64,000 bases of DNA from Sphingopyxis sp. JAI108 (GTDB lineage: Bacteria; Pseudomonadota; Alphaproteobacteria; Sphingomonadales; Sphingomonadaceae), in contig NZ_JACCCJ010000004.1 of NCBI RefSeq assembly GCF_013410105.1, positions 124,001 to 188,000 of the forward strand. The letters are read 5' to 3'. A program made the translations under genes and the position numbers. The notes beneath the pieces were generated by a model. That model searched no databases and was not told the DNA's origin. It saw only the letters and a program-made list of their open reading frames with translations. Shown here piece by piece: positions 24,609 through 34,156 of the stretch; positions within the stretch are counted from its first letter, which is position 1, and the number at the start of each line of letters is the position of its first letter.

Positions 24609-27600
24609 CTATGCTGAAGTTCTGTCGCTTGCGATGATGGCATCGACGGCCGCGTCGATATCGTCGTCCGACAAGAATGGCGCCTGCGCATAGATAATCG
24701 TCGGCTCGCCGCTTAGACGCGCGGCAAGATGGCCGAGACCTAGGAGTTGCTCGGCGCCCTTAACTCCCAACGCGATCTCCGAGGTACCCACGCTTGCTAC
24801 CTTTAAAATGAGTCGATTGCCGAGATTATCACGCAGCTGCATCGGCATAACATTGGCATCCGGCCGCTGTGCTGCGAAGATCAGATGCATGCCGGCGGCA
24901 CGGGCTTTGACACCGAGCCGCGACACGTAGGATGTGACGGAGGCCTTATATTCTTCAGTTAGCATCCATTCGGCAAACTCGTCATGGACGAGGAAGATAT
25001 AGGGCAGCGGTTCGGTGACCGCAGACTTTGTATTATAAGCCCGGATGTCTCGCGCGCCGTGCGCGCGGAAGAGTTCGTAGCGACGCTCCATTTCCGCAAC
25101 GAGTCCTTCCATCACCTCGATCGCGCGGGGCTGATCGACGATCACACCGCCTTGCAAATGGGGAAGGCGCTCGACGGCGGCGTAGTCGACGCCCATTTTC
25201 GGATCGATCAGATAGATGTGTGCGAGCGCGCTGGAGTTGGTGGCGGCGATATCCAGCAACATCGCCTGGATGAGCACCGATTTGCCAGACCCGGTGGCAC
25301 CCGCGACGAGCGTGTGCGGCTCATGCTGCTGACCGCCGGCAAATGGGCCCCCTAAGTTCAAATAAAGGATATCGCCGTCCAGTTCCTTCAAACCCAGGAC
25401 GAATGACGTGTTCACCCCCGCAGCATTGCGGTTGATTTCACGGCGACCCCAGACATCCCAGAGCGACACCAGCTGGCGCTGGGCTCGGGCGACGCCCACG
25501 ACGATCTCGCCGGGAAGCGGCGACACCGAGATCAGACGCAGGCCATGTGTCGTGAGCAGCGCCGACTGGCGCGCCTCGATATCCTCGACGCGCAGCCGAT
25601 CCGATCCCATAAAGCGAATCAAGGCCGCATTGGGGGTGAGCCGCGTTCCGACGACCTTCGCCTGAAGATTGTAGCCGAGCAGCGCGGATCGCAGCTTCTG
25701 AGCGGTCGCGTCGAGCCAAGTTCGAGCTTCGGCGCTTTCTTCCTGTGCGCGTTCGGCCCGCTTCTGGATGAGCGCGTCGATGCTCATTCCGGTTGATGCG
25801 CGAATTTCGGGGCCTGTGATTATATCCGAGACAGGCTCCGCTCCAGCGGCTGTGGCCTCCGGCCTAGAATTGACTGGCGGTGCGACGTCGAACGGCGCGA
25901 CCCTATCACCCTGAGATGGCGCGACCGACCGGTCCGATAGACGGACCTCGTTCCGAGGCGCCTCCACAGAGATATCTTCTGCTACCGCTGCGGGCACTTC
26001 AACCGTGTCACTCACGCCGTGAGGCGCAGGCTCTTCGATAACGATTCCGGCTTCCGGATCACCTTCATCATCATCTTCATCATAATCATGGATGATCGGT
26101 TTCGCGCCCTGCCCCATGTCGGATTCGGCGCCGATCGCCTTGCTCCATTCCACCCGAGGCGCTGGGTCGCGAAACCCCGGCTGCTGCCAGCTGCGAATCT
26201 CGCCAAGCGCGTTGCGCGTCGCGGACAGCGAGGTGCCGGCCGCATATGCTTTAATCAGCTGCCGCACGCCTTCTCGCGTGAATATTTCCTGTAGCCCACC
26301 GGCAATGTCGGAAATAGCCTCCTGATCGCCCAAGTTGCTTCCATCCCCGGCGGGTCCAGAAATGAAGATGTGCGAGTAACCGCGCAGGTCAATGGGGACT
26401 GCACCCCGCCGAATTCCATCACGCACGCGCTCGAGCAGATTGGGCTGGCCAAGTGCAGCGGTGCCGTCGAGGAGAAGATCGGCAATGCGCGAGAGCCACA
26501 GGTCGCGGTCGAGGCGACCGGGATCTCCAAACAGCGCGTCATCAATCCGTGCCACGGTCTGGCGCAGTTGGCTGCGGGATTTTCGGGTGGCTTCCGCTGC
26601 GCCGGACTGGTCGACATATTTTGCCTCGGTCACGATAGCACGCAAGCACGGCTGCCCGTCTTCGCCGACACCAAGGCTAAGCCCCAGAATGTCCGCAATG
26701 CCTTCTTCTTTCTGGCCCAACCACTCGGCATAATCGTCGAGGAGGAACCAAGCGACGGCGGCATCCCCACCCATCTCTTCGGCGACCAACGCTCGGCTGA
26801 GCACGAGACCGACAAGCTCGCCGGCCGACACGCCCCGCTTTGCGGCGCGCAAGACGATGTCGCCGGAGATAGCGCTCGCATCATCGATCATCCGCTTAGC
26901 GAGCTCGGCGAGCTGCGCATCATCGAGGCCAAGTGAGAGTTCCGACAGGCGTCGCCGGACGAGTACATGAAGGATGCGTAGCTCCGACGTCGACGAGACG
27001 ACCATGTTGCGGCCGTGCGTCCGCTGCCTGCGATAGCGGATCACGTTGATACCCTGTGCGGCGAGCTGACGTTTGTTGAGCAAATCGTCATAGGTCGCGA
27101 CCCATTCAGCCAGGCCATGCACCTCATCGAACATGGTCTTCAGGCCGCCGTCCTGGAAAGAGATTTGGCGCGCCGGCAGATAATGTTCGTCGGCGCCGTG
27201 CGATTGGCGCCGGATGATATTGGCGACCGCATCGACATAGGCCCAACCGGCATCGGGCTGGCGCGGGCAGGTAAGATAGGTTGTGGCTTTCAACTCGTCT
27301 TCGGCGGTGACCCGGCGGTAAGACCAACGCGCCGGAACATGATCGAGAAGGCCGGGATTGTCGCCCGTTGCAGGTACGGGAAACCATTGTTCGCGGGCTT
27401 GGCGTGAAACGACATCATGGAGGAAAGCAACATCGATCTCGCGCGTACCCTTCGCGCTGCCCGACGCCCCGGCATCGAGCATGACTCCAATGCGAAGTTT
27501 CGACATGAAGTTGCGTGACGTTTCGCTGACCACCACCGCATCGGGATCCCCCTCGGAGCGTTCGAGCAATTCGGTGTAGACCCGTGACAGACGCGTTCGA

Positions 27601-30080
27601 TCGCGGTGGCGGACAAGGACGTTGCAATGGACCTCGTCCTGATCCTGCACCGACCCCAGTGCGTTCACCGTAGCGAGCGGCAGTCCGGCCGCATCGCAAT
27701 TGTAGAGCATGATGCTGAGGTTCGAACGCTCGTGCGGCTGGAGATCGAGATACCGTTCGAGCAGCTGGCGGATTTGCCGCGCTGCTTCGGCCGGATCGAC
27801 GTCGGTCGTTGCCTCCGACGGATCGCGCACCGGTCGTTCGACCAAACTATAGTCGTTGACCGTGCTCGTCTCGGCAAGCAGCACCGGTTCACCGGCTTCA
27901 TAGCCCACGGCGATTTCCGGATAGAGCGGATGGGCAAGTTCGTCGCGAAGATCGGCAAAGAATAGCCGCGAATCTCCGAAGTTCACATCGACATCGGAGA
28001 GAAGGTAGGCCGACAGTCCGGCGACAGAACGCATCTTCGCGGCGCTGCCGGCAAGGCGAAGCGGATGCCAAGGCGCGACAATGGCTGACGGAGGACCGCC
28101 GACCACGGTGATCGTGCCAATGCTGAGTACGGGCTCCCACAGGTCACGACGGCTGAGATCGCCGGGGGCGTATAAATTCAAGGCGCGCAAAAGCGCACAA
28201 TAAGCGTTCGCCTGTGCGACTAGGATGGAAGAGGCATAGCCAGATGACTGAAGCGCGGCGAGCGCCTCTGCATAGATAGCTGCAAAGCTGTTCCAGGCCG
28301 CCTCTAGCGCCGCGAACCCGCCCGGATCAATTCGACCGTCGTCGCGCGCCGCCTTCAGCGCTTTAGGAAAAAGCTTCCCGATATCGTCGCCGACCGTGAC
28401 GCGCGGAACGAGAGTGCCCGCGTCCTGACCGAACGCCGGCTGCATCGTCGCGACGTCGGACAGCGAGACTGATTGCAACGCGCCTTTGCGGCTGACCGGC
28501 AGGCGCGCAACGCTGCTGCGCGCGAACGGGCGCTTGAGCAGGCGGCCAATATCCTTGGGAAGCTCGAGCCCGATGACCCCGGGTTGGCCGATCCAAACGA
28601 GCTGCACGGTCGCCCGGTCGCGGCCGACGCTGAGCGCAACATCGAACTTTATCTGTATAGCGCCGCGCGCGGTCGATTCATTGCGGCGGTACTTTTTCTG
28701 CCGCGCTTTGGCGCGGTCGAGCAACTCCTCATAAGCGAATAGATGCGGGACGTCCCATTCGACCGACGGCCCAATCAGGTCGGGAAGACCACGGTAGCGC
28801 ATCCCGAAAGACAAACCGACATCGGCATTCAGGTCGAGCCATTGGTTGCGACTGCGCCGTGCTGCCTTGATCTCCAGTTTGCGTTGGCCCCCGACGAGGT
28901 TGACCTGACCGAAAAGCCGCTCGATTGCGCGCAGCAAACCTTCCAGGAAGTCCGTGCACTCGATCGGACGACCAAAAACGAAGCGCTCCCATTTCACGCG
29001 CAACGCGCGGTCCTGCCCGAGATCGTCGCGGTGCGCCTCGAAGAATTCACGATCGTCGTCGCGCGTTTCCTTCAGCGAACGTCCTTTGAGCGTCGTCAGA
29101 TAGTCTTGATCCGAAGAACTTAAGCGATCCGGGAGGGAGAAATCGAAGAAGTGGATCGTCTCTTGTGCGAGTGATGTTTTTCTGAGCTTGATGCCCGAGA
29201 AGAGCTGTAGGACGCTTTCCGCTTCCCATTCGAAGGCCGCGAGTTGCTCGGCCGCAGGCCCCCACCCCGCTGCCGTTTCAATAAAGGCCTCGATCGTTGC
29301 ATGGACCTCGGCGGGAATATCGTCGCGCACCTCCTCGAAATGACTACGCAGTTCCTCCGCTTCAATGATCTGGCGATTGGGACGCTGCTTGACGAGCAAA
29401 GGCTTGCGATCGGAAACGAGCTTTTCGTAAAGCTTCTTCCACCGACGCGGCTGTTCGCGATCCTTATCGGCAAGGCCCATAAAATAGCCGCTGTCACGGG
29501 GTAGCCGAAGGGCGGGCAGTGCCCAGCCCAATGCTGCAGCGACGGGCACAGCTTCGCTGTTGATCCGCTCACGGGTCATCGCAACATAGGCGCCGATCTG
29601 ATGAAGCGTCCAGTCGTCGGCGCTGTTCAGACCGCGGAGTGCCGCCTTCCAAGCATCCAGCTGGCCGTCCGCGAGGCCAAGGCCAACGGCTGCCGCATCG
29701 ACCCACGGGCCCGGCTCTTCGGTCAGCTGCTTGGCCCCAATCAACGTAACGTCGCCGAGCGAGGCGCCCTGGTCGTCGTCGGTGTTGGCGATGAGCATCG
29801 CCGGCCGGTCGCACGGCAGATTTCGGACACGGACGGTCCGCTCGTCGGTGATCACCTCGTCAGGAAGTTCGAACGACCCCACCAGTGCGCGCGGTAAAGC
29901 GATCATCAGTTTCGCTGCTGCTACGGGATCCGCGAGCAACGACTTTGTTATCGCGGCCACCTGCTCGCCGGTCAGTCGGTCGAGTAGGTAGCGAGCCAGC
30001 TCATCGTCGCTGGTGAGTGCGTCCAGGCGTAAGCGGATGGAGGTGGCGCCCGCGGCGCCGATCAGGTCAGAAGGCGTCAT
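24609..30080 (-). CDS. sspH: PT-dependent restriction ATPase, SspH/DptH-like
   Basis: An 1823-residue protein. The C-terminal 230 residues are an FtsK/HerA-type motor: Walker A G-A-T-G-S-G-K-S at 1594-1601, Y-L-I-D-P-K-M near 1623, and Walker B F-L-V-H-D-E-F-A-E-W near 1696. Before it lie a disordered acidic/proline-rich linker (about 1370-1470) and an FtsK-like beta domain. The long N-terminal part has no motif I recognise. DptH/SspH proteins act with the F and G subunits to attack DNA lacking PT. It overlaps sspG by 4 bases. Confidence 0.85.
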   Translation of the reverse strand: MTPSDLIGAAGATSIRLRLDALTSDDELARYLLDRLTGEQVAAITKSLLADPVAAAKLMIALPRALVGSFELPDEVITDERTVRVRNLPCDRPAMLIANTDDDQGASLGDVTLIGAKQLTEEPGPWVDAAAVGLGLADGQLDAWKAALRGLNSADDWTLHQIGAYVAMTRERINSEAVPVAAALGWALPALRLPRDSGYFMGLADKDREQPRRWKKLYEKLVSDRKPLLVKQRPNRQIIEAEELRSHFEEVRDDIPAEVHATIEAFIETAAGWGPAAEQLAAFEWEAESVLQLFSGIKLRKTSLAQETIHFFDFSLPDRLSSSDQDYLTTLKGRSLKETRDDDREFFEAHRDDLGQDRALRVKWERFVFGRPIECTDFLEGLLRAIERLFGQVNLVGGQRKLEIKAARRSRNQWLDLNADVGLSFGMRYRGLPDLIGPSVEWDVPHLFAYEELLDRAKARQKKYRRNESTARGAIQIKFDVALSVGRDRATVQLVWIGQPGVIGLELPKDIGRLLKRPFARSSVARLPVSRKGALQSVSLSDVATMQPAFGQDAGTLVPRVTVGDDIGKLFPKALKAARDDGRIDPGGFAALEAAWNSFAAIYAEALAALQSSGYASSILVAQANAYCALLRALNLYAPGDLSRRDLWEPVLSIGTITVVGGPPSAIVAPWHPLRLAGSAAKMRSVAGLSAYLLSDVDVNFGDSRLFFADLRDELAHPLYPEIAVGYEAGEPVLLAETSTVNDYSLVERPVRDPSEATTDVDPAEAARQIRQLLERYLDLQPHERSNLSIMLYNCDAAGLPLATVNALGSVQDQDEVHCNVLVRHRDRTRLSRVYTELLERSEGDPDAVVVSETSRNFMSKLRIGVMLDAGASGSAKGTREIDVAFLHDVVSRQAREQWFPVPATGDNPGLLDHVPARWSYRRVTAEDELKATTYLTCPRQPDAGWAYVDAVANIIRRQSHGADEHYLPARQISFQDGGLKTMFDEVHGLAEWVATYDDLLNKRQLAAQGINVIRYRRQRTHGRNMVVSSTSELRILHVLVRRRLSELSLGLDDAQLAELAKRMIDDASAISGDIVLRAAKRGVSAGELVGLVLSRALVAEEMGGDAAVAWFLLDDYAEWLGQKEEGIADILGLSLGVGEDGQPCLRAIVTEAKYVDQSGAAEATRKSRSQLRQTVARIDDALFGDPGRLDRDLWLSRIADLLLDGTAALGQPNLLERVRDGIRRGAVPIDLRGYSHIFISGPAGDGSNLGDQEAISDIAGGLQEIFTREGVRQLIKAYAAGTSLSATRNALGEIRSWQQPGFRDPAPRVEWSKAIGAESDMGQGAKPIIHDYDEDDDEGDPEAGIVIEEPAPHGVSDTVEVPAAVAEDISVEAPRNEVRLSDRSVAPSQGDRVAPFDVAPPVNSRPEATAAGAEPVSDIITGPEIRASTGMSIDALIQKRAERAQEESAEARTWLDATAQKLRSALLGYNLQAKVVGTRLTPNAALIRFMGSDRLRVEDIEARQSALLTTHGLRLISVSPLPGEIVVGVARAQRQLVSLWDVWGRREINRNAAGVNTSFVLGLKELDGDILYLNLGGPFAGGQQHEPHTLVAGATGSGKSVLIQAMLLDIAATNSSALAHIYLIDPKMGVDYAAVERLPHLQGGVIVDQPRAIEVMEGLVAEMERRYELFRAHGARDIRAYNTKSAVTEPLPYIFLVHDEFAEWMLTEEYKASVTSYVSRLGVKARAAGMHLIFAAQRPDANVMPMQLRDNLGNRLILKVASVGTSEIALGVKGAEQLLGLGHLAARLSGEPTIIYAQAPFLSDDDIDAAVDAIIASDRTSA

Positions 30081-31618
30081 GCGACTTGTGCTCGCTGGAA
30101 GGGATTTTCGACATAGGCGCAGCTGTCGGAGAGGCGCTTGAGCAATCCTAGGCTGGCGAGCCGTTCCTCAAGGCGATGCGCATTGTCGGAGAAGTCTTCC
30201 TGATCTGCCGTTCCGGAGTCGATAAAAAGTCGTGCCTGTGCGTCGCCAATGACAAACCCGTAGCGATCGTGCAGCAACACAAGAAAATCCTTGAACTCTA
30301 GTCGTTCATCGACACAGGCGACGACCAACGTTTTAAGCAACCGGTCGGTTGGCGCGTAGCGGACCCGGCGGCTCGAACGCCTTGATGAAAGACCGATTGC
30401 GCGGGCCCAAGTCATATGGATCTTACCGACATGCTGCTTGTGGCGCACCGTCGCACGCTCGACTAGGCCGTCCACAAAAGCCTGCGGCTCGGTCGACAGT
30501 TCATCGTCGTCGCCGTCAGGCCAGCCAAATTCTCGCTGCAAGATGTCCGTTGCAACATGCGTCGGATCTTCGGATGCAAGCGCCTCGGCCCAAGCGTCGG
30601 TCTCGGTTACGCGCCGCACGAAGCGCTCGATGGCCTGTTGCGGCAGCATATTGTTGGCCTGGTAACTATCGGCCGAAAGGTCACGGACCACAGATTTTTT
30701 TGGAGAGACGATCTCGCACACGAGGGTAATCGGCGGTCGGCCGAGCAACTCGCGGGCGCGCTCAAGCTGATAGAGAATGAGATTGAGCCCGGTCACCGTC
30801 ACGAGATGCGGGATCGCATCATGCGCCGGGATGGGCAGGTTAAGAATCGCAAGCCAGTCCGCCCCCAAACGGTCGAATATGGGGTGGCTCGCACACGGCA
30901 GATAGGCGCCGGCCCGTTCAGCCTTCGCGAGTTGGCGTTCGCCCTGCAGCGCCTGCGCCATGCTATCATAAGGCGCAGGATTTTCGAGAAACCGCGTAAC
31001 CAGCAGTGCTTGAAGCGCTTCGGCATGCGCGCTGCGCGCGAGCATCATGTAGAGCAGCTCACCGGTTCGAGCGAAGAAGCGGCGATCGTTCGACACGCTG
31101 CCGCTCGGCTTCACATTGGCGTCCTCATAGAGCGCATGTGGGCCAAACGGGAAAACGAACTTTGAACTCCACCTTTTGTTGCTGCTTCCCTCGATCGCCG
31201 AGCCTTGCAAAAAGCTGAGGACGGCAGCGAAGTCTTCGAAGCTTTCGAACCGATCCCGCAGATAGGCGAAATCGGGCCGGTCGAGCCCTCCCGCGGTCTC
31301 GGCCATTTTTTCGAGCCAAAGCGTCCAGGCCTGCTCGTCGGAGCGGGCTTCGGTCCGCACCGTCATGATGTGCGGGTTGTTGAAGACGAGGTTGCGCAGC
31401 CGCAGTTGGAGCTGCGGCTTGTAGGACAAGCTATTCAGCCGGTCTTCTCGAAGAGCTCGACCTTCCCGGTGCTCGGAGAGCAGGACAGTCAGAAATTCGA
31501 GAAAGGTAAGCCAGGGCGACTGTTCGTCATGAAGACGATGTCCCCAGATTGCTTCATCGATCCAGAATGCCGGACCGGCGCGATCTTCGAATTCTGAGGG
31601 GCGGGGGAGAATTTCCAT
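30077..31618 (-). CDS. sspG: PT-dependent restriction subunit, SspG/DptG-like
   Basis: A 513-residue protein, mostly helical, without P-loop or nuclease motifs. Size and position between an F-type ATPase and an H-type FtsK-like protein match the G subunit of the PT-dependent restriction module. The stop overlaps the start of sspH (ATGA), and the start is 3 bases after the sspF stop, so the three genes are one unit. Sequence similarity in G subunits is low, so the call rests mainly on synteny. Confidence 0.75.
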   Translation of the reverse strand: MEILPRPSEFEDRAGPAFWIDEAIWGHRLHDEQSPWLTFLEFLTVLLSEHREGRALREDRLNSLSYKPQLQLRLRNLVFNNPHIMTVRTEARSDEQAWTLWLEKMAETAGGLDRPDFAYLRDRFESFEDFAAVLSFLQGSAIEGSSNKRWSSKFVFPFGPHALYEDANVKPSGSVSNDRRFFARTGELLYMMLARSAHAEALQALLVTRFLENPAPYDSMAQALQGERQLAKAERAGAYLPCASHPIFDRLGADWLAILNLPIPAHDAIPHLVTVTGLNLILYQLERARELLGRPPITLVCEIVSPKKSVVRDLSADSYQANNMLPQQAIERFVRRVTETDAWAEALASEDPTHVATDILQREFGWPDGDDDELSTEPQAFVDGLVERATVRHKQHVGKIHMTWARAIGLSSRRSSRRVRYAPTDRLLKTLVVACVDERLEFKDFLVLLHDRYGFVIGDAQARLFIDSGTADQEDFSDNAHRLEERLASLGLLKRLSDSCAYVENPFQRAQVA

Positions 31619-31621
31619 AAA

Positions 31622-33460
31622 TCAGGCCCGCACAATGACGCGGCGGGGTTGGGCACGCCCATCCGCATTGAGTTCGATGAACCGTAGGACCAACTCGCCA
31701 TCGGTGGTAGCATCGTCCCCATCGAGCTTGCGCCGGTTCTCGGTTTCGCGAAGCAATCTGGCCTTGAAGGCGAGCAGGTCCTCGTGACATTCAAGCGAGA
31801 AGCTGCTCGGGAGCGCGCCCTCGGCGACCCGGCCGAGAAATTCGAAACGCGTCGGTGAAAGCGGTAGGAAGACGGACGGAATCTCCGTGCCGCGAACCAG
31901 CTTCACCGAAACGCCGAACTCTCCCTCGACCTTATCTGGGACGATGCTGACTTCCTCGCCGCCCGAGCGCGGCACCGAGATAAGTTCGTCAAGCAGGGGG
32001 CTACGTTTCGACTGCGAGTAGCTGCCCGAAGTCGCCAGCACGAGTTCGTCTTGATTCTGAACCAGCATGCCCGTGAAGATGCGGTTGAGCCCGCGCACCA
32101 CCATGTTGAGTGCGGTGCGAGGTGCAGCCTGCCCCGCGGCAATCTTCTCCGCGACCTCAAGATAGAGCCCGGCATAACGAAAAACCGTGAGATCCCACAG
32201 ATCGTAGTCGGCCGCTCTGGCGTCCGGCAGAGTGAAGAACAGGCGTTGCCGCTGCGCTCGCAGCGCGCTCAAAAAGGCATTCCGATCGCTGCCATCGGCG
32301 CCCTCGAGATAGCTGCGCTGCGCGCCGACATAGGCTGGGGTTGCGCCATAGACCGGATCGCTCAAGACGAGCGCGGCATAGTCGGTGGCACAGGCGGGGT
32401 CGTCCGCGCCATAGACAAGCAGATTATCCACCCGGTTGCTGGTCTCAGCACCGATACCGAACGCGTTCAATTTGCGAAAAAGTTCGGTTTTCTCAGCCTT
32501 GCTCGGGCGCAGATTTTCGCCGAAAATATTGCGATAGATGCTCGCGCGATCGGTTTGGCCCGAGGCCAAAATGGAGCCGACATCATTGCAACTCATCAGC
32601 CCGTCGCGCGCGTCGGGATGGCCGAGAATGGCGTTGGCGGCCAAGGCGAGAAGCTGGCGGATCGGGAAATGGCTGCCATTGCGTTCGCTAAGCTCGATAA
32701 GGGCGGCCAGCCGGCGCTTGAAAGGATCTTCCTCCCCATCGCCGATCAGACGGCGACGATTCTCGAAAATAGGACATGTGCCGTCGCTTTGCGCGCTGCA
32801 ACTTTCACAGCCGGTCCAGCCTTCATGATTGGTGACTTCCTCGATGATCGCCATAGCCATCGCGGCCGCCGGCGAGCGGCTCAGGTCGGTCAGTTCCAGC
32901 TTGATGTCGGCGTCGCTATGCGCGCCAGTGACGAGCAGGTCCTCAATCACCTTATTTACCCGGATCAATTCAGCCGACGCGGGGGCGGATTTGAGCTTTT
33001 CGAGCAGCTGTCCATGATTGGCCGCGAAGAGGTAGAAGGTGGTCGTCGTGGGATCGGCGACATCGCGTGCGAAGGCGGACAGGAGGTCACCGCTCTCATC
33101 GTCACGTAGCTCGCTCAAATCCTTGACGATGACGAGCGTGCGGCCTTCGAGCGGCAGGTGCTGAATCTTGTCGCCTTCGTTCCAGGCTGCGGTATCGCCG
33201 CCCAATTCGGTCCAGACCTCGCGGCAATGGTAGGTTTTTCCGTCCCCTGCCGTGCCAGTGATGATGTGCGACACGGGCGCGTCGCCCCGAAACATCGCCA
33301 CAAGCTGATCGCGGAGCGGCGCCGGAAGTTTGATCGGCCGGATCCGATGCCGACGCAGCGCACGCTGAATCGACTCATCATACATATTGTCGTTAGTCGG
33401 AATGGGTCCGTAATTTCGAAGAAAACGCACCCACGCCGCATTTGATAGAATCGCCGACAA
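31622..33460 (-). CDS. sspF: PT-dependent restriction ATPase, SspF/DptF-like
   Basis: A 612-residue protein with Walker A G-T-A-G-D-G-K-T at residues 69-76 and a Walker-B-like L-V-I-V-K-D at 109-114. This matches DptF, the first gene of dptFGH/sspFGH units. A Cys cluster (C-E-S-C ... C-P-I near 222-236) could bind metal. The start appears to be TTG at 33460. It is transcribed toward sspH and away from the mobilisation block. The gap upstream to 33686 probably holds its promoter. Confidence 0.82.
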   Translation of the reverse strand: MSAILSNAAWVRFLRNYGPIPTNDNMYDESIQRALRRHRIRPIKLPAPLRDQLVAMFRGDAPVSHIITGTAGDGKTYHCREVWTELGGDTAAWNEGDKIQHLPLEGRTLVIVKDLSELRDDESGDLLSAFARDVADPTTTTFYLFAANHGQLLEKLKSAPASAELIRVNKVIEDLLVTGAHSDADIKLELTDLSRSPAAAMAMAIIEEVTNHEGWTGCESCSAQSDGTCPIFENRRRLIGDGEEDPFKRRLAALIELSERNGSHFPIRQLLALAANAILGHPDARDGLMSCNDVGSILASGQTDRASIYRNIFGENLRPSKAEKTELFRKLNAFGIGAETSNRVDNLLVYGADDPACATDYAALVLSDPVYGATPAYVGAQRSYLEGADGSDRNAFLSALRAQRQRLFFTLPDARAADYDLWDLTVFRYAGLYLEVAEKIAAGQAAPRTALNMVVRGLNRIFTGMLVQNQDELVLATSGSYSQSKRSPLLDELISVPRSGGEEVSIVPDKVEGEFGVSVKLVRGTEIPSVFLPLSPTRFEFLGRVAEGALPSSFSLECHEDLLAFKARLLRETENRRKLDGDDATTDGELVLRFIELNADGRAQPRRVIVRA

Positions 33461-33685
33461 GTCCCGCCCCTAAGTTTCTGTCATGTTCCGCGCAAAGGCA
33501 GAATTGGTCAACAACCTTCGCGAGTTATAGTCGTAGGGGAGCAATCGATTATTAAAATCGCAATCTGATGGAAGCGCCACGGGTCGCCGGCGTGGTCAAA
33601 GCAAGCGCCTGCTTTCGCGGAGGAATCCGCGCATCTCGAATGACGGACATCGGGCGCATTGCCGCCGAGATGCGCTACGGCGATT

Positions 33686-34147
33686 TTAGCTCCAAACCGC
33701 CACGCCGATGAGCGTCAAGAACGTACCGAACAGCAATCCGCCCGTCGCCGCCCAAGTGACCCACCAGTCCTGCTCGTCGTTCGAGCGCTTCTGCTTGATC
33801 ATGCCCTCGACCCGGCCGAGCGTGCGCGCCAGCGTGTCGCATGCCTCCACGAGGATCTTGCGGTCATCGGCTCGGTAGGTCATCAATCCTTCGTGCATTT
33901 CGGTGGCGATCGTCAGCGGCGTGAGCTGCATCGACGGGCGTTCGTTGATGCTTTCCACGTACTTTTCCAACTGGCCAAGCCGCGTCTCCATGTCGCGGAG
34001 CGTTGGCGAGTAATCGGGGAGTTTGTCCTTGGCCGAAGTCAGGCCTTCGATCGCGGTGCGCTGAAGAGATATCTCACGGCGCAAATCTTCAAAGGCGGTG
34101 GCGGCATCGGCGGGCTGCCGGGCGGTGCGGGCTGGTTTCTGGGTCAT
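33686..34147 (-). CDS. DUF6118-like protein next to relaxase
   Basis: A 153-residue protein. The N-terminal 100 residues are charged and helical, with coiled-coil character (E-D-L-R-R-E-I, R-D-M-E-T-R-L-G-Q-L-E-K). One membrane span lies at about 129-150, at the C-terminus. It lies 9 bases downstream of the TraA-like relaxase gene. This pairing is common in sphingomonad plasmids and islands. It would be a tail-anchored inner-membrane protein, possibly tethering the relaxosome, but function is not established. Confidence 0.65.
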   Translation of the reverse strand: MTQKPARTARQPADAATAFEDLRREISLQRTAIEGLTSAKDKLPDYSPTLRDMETRLGQLEKYVESINERPSMQLTPLTIATEMHEGLMTYRADDRKILVEACDTLARTLGRVEGMIKQKRSNDEQDWWVTWAATGGLLFGTFLTLIGVAVWS

Positions 34148-34156
34148 GGACGCAGC

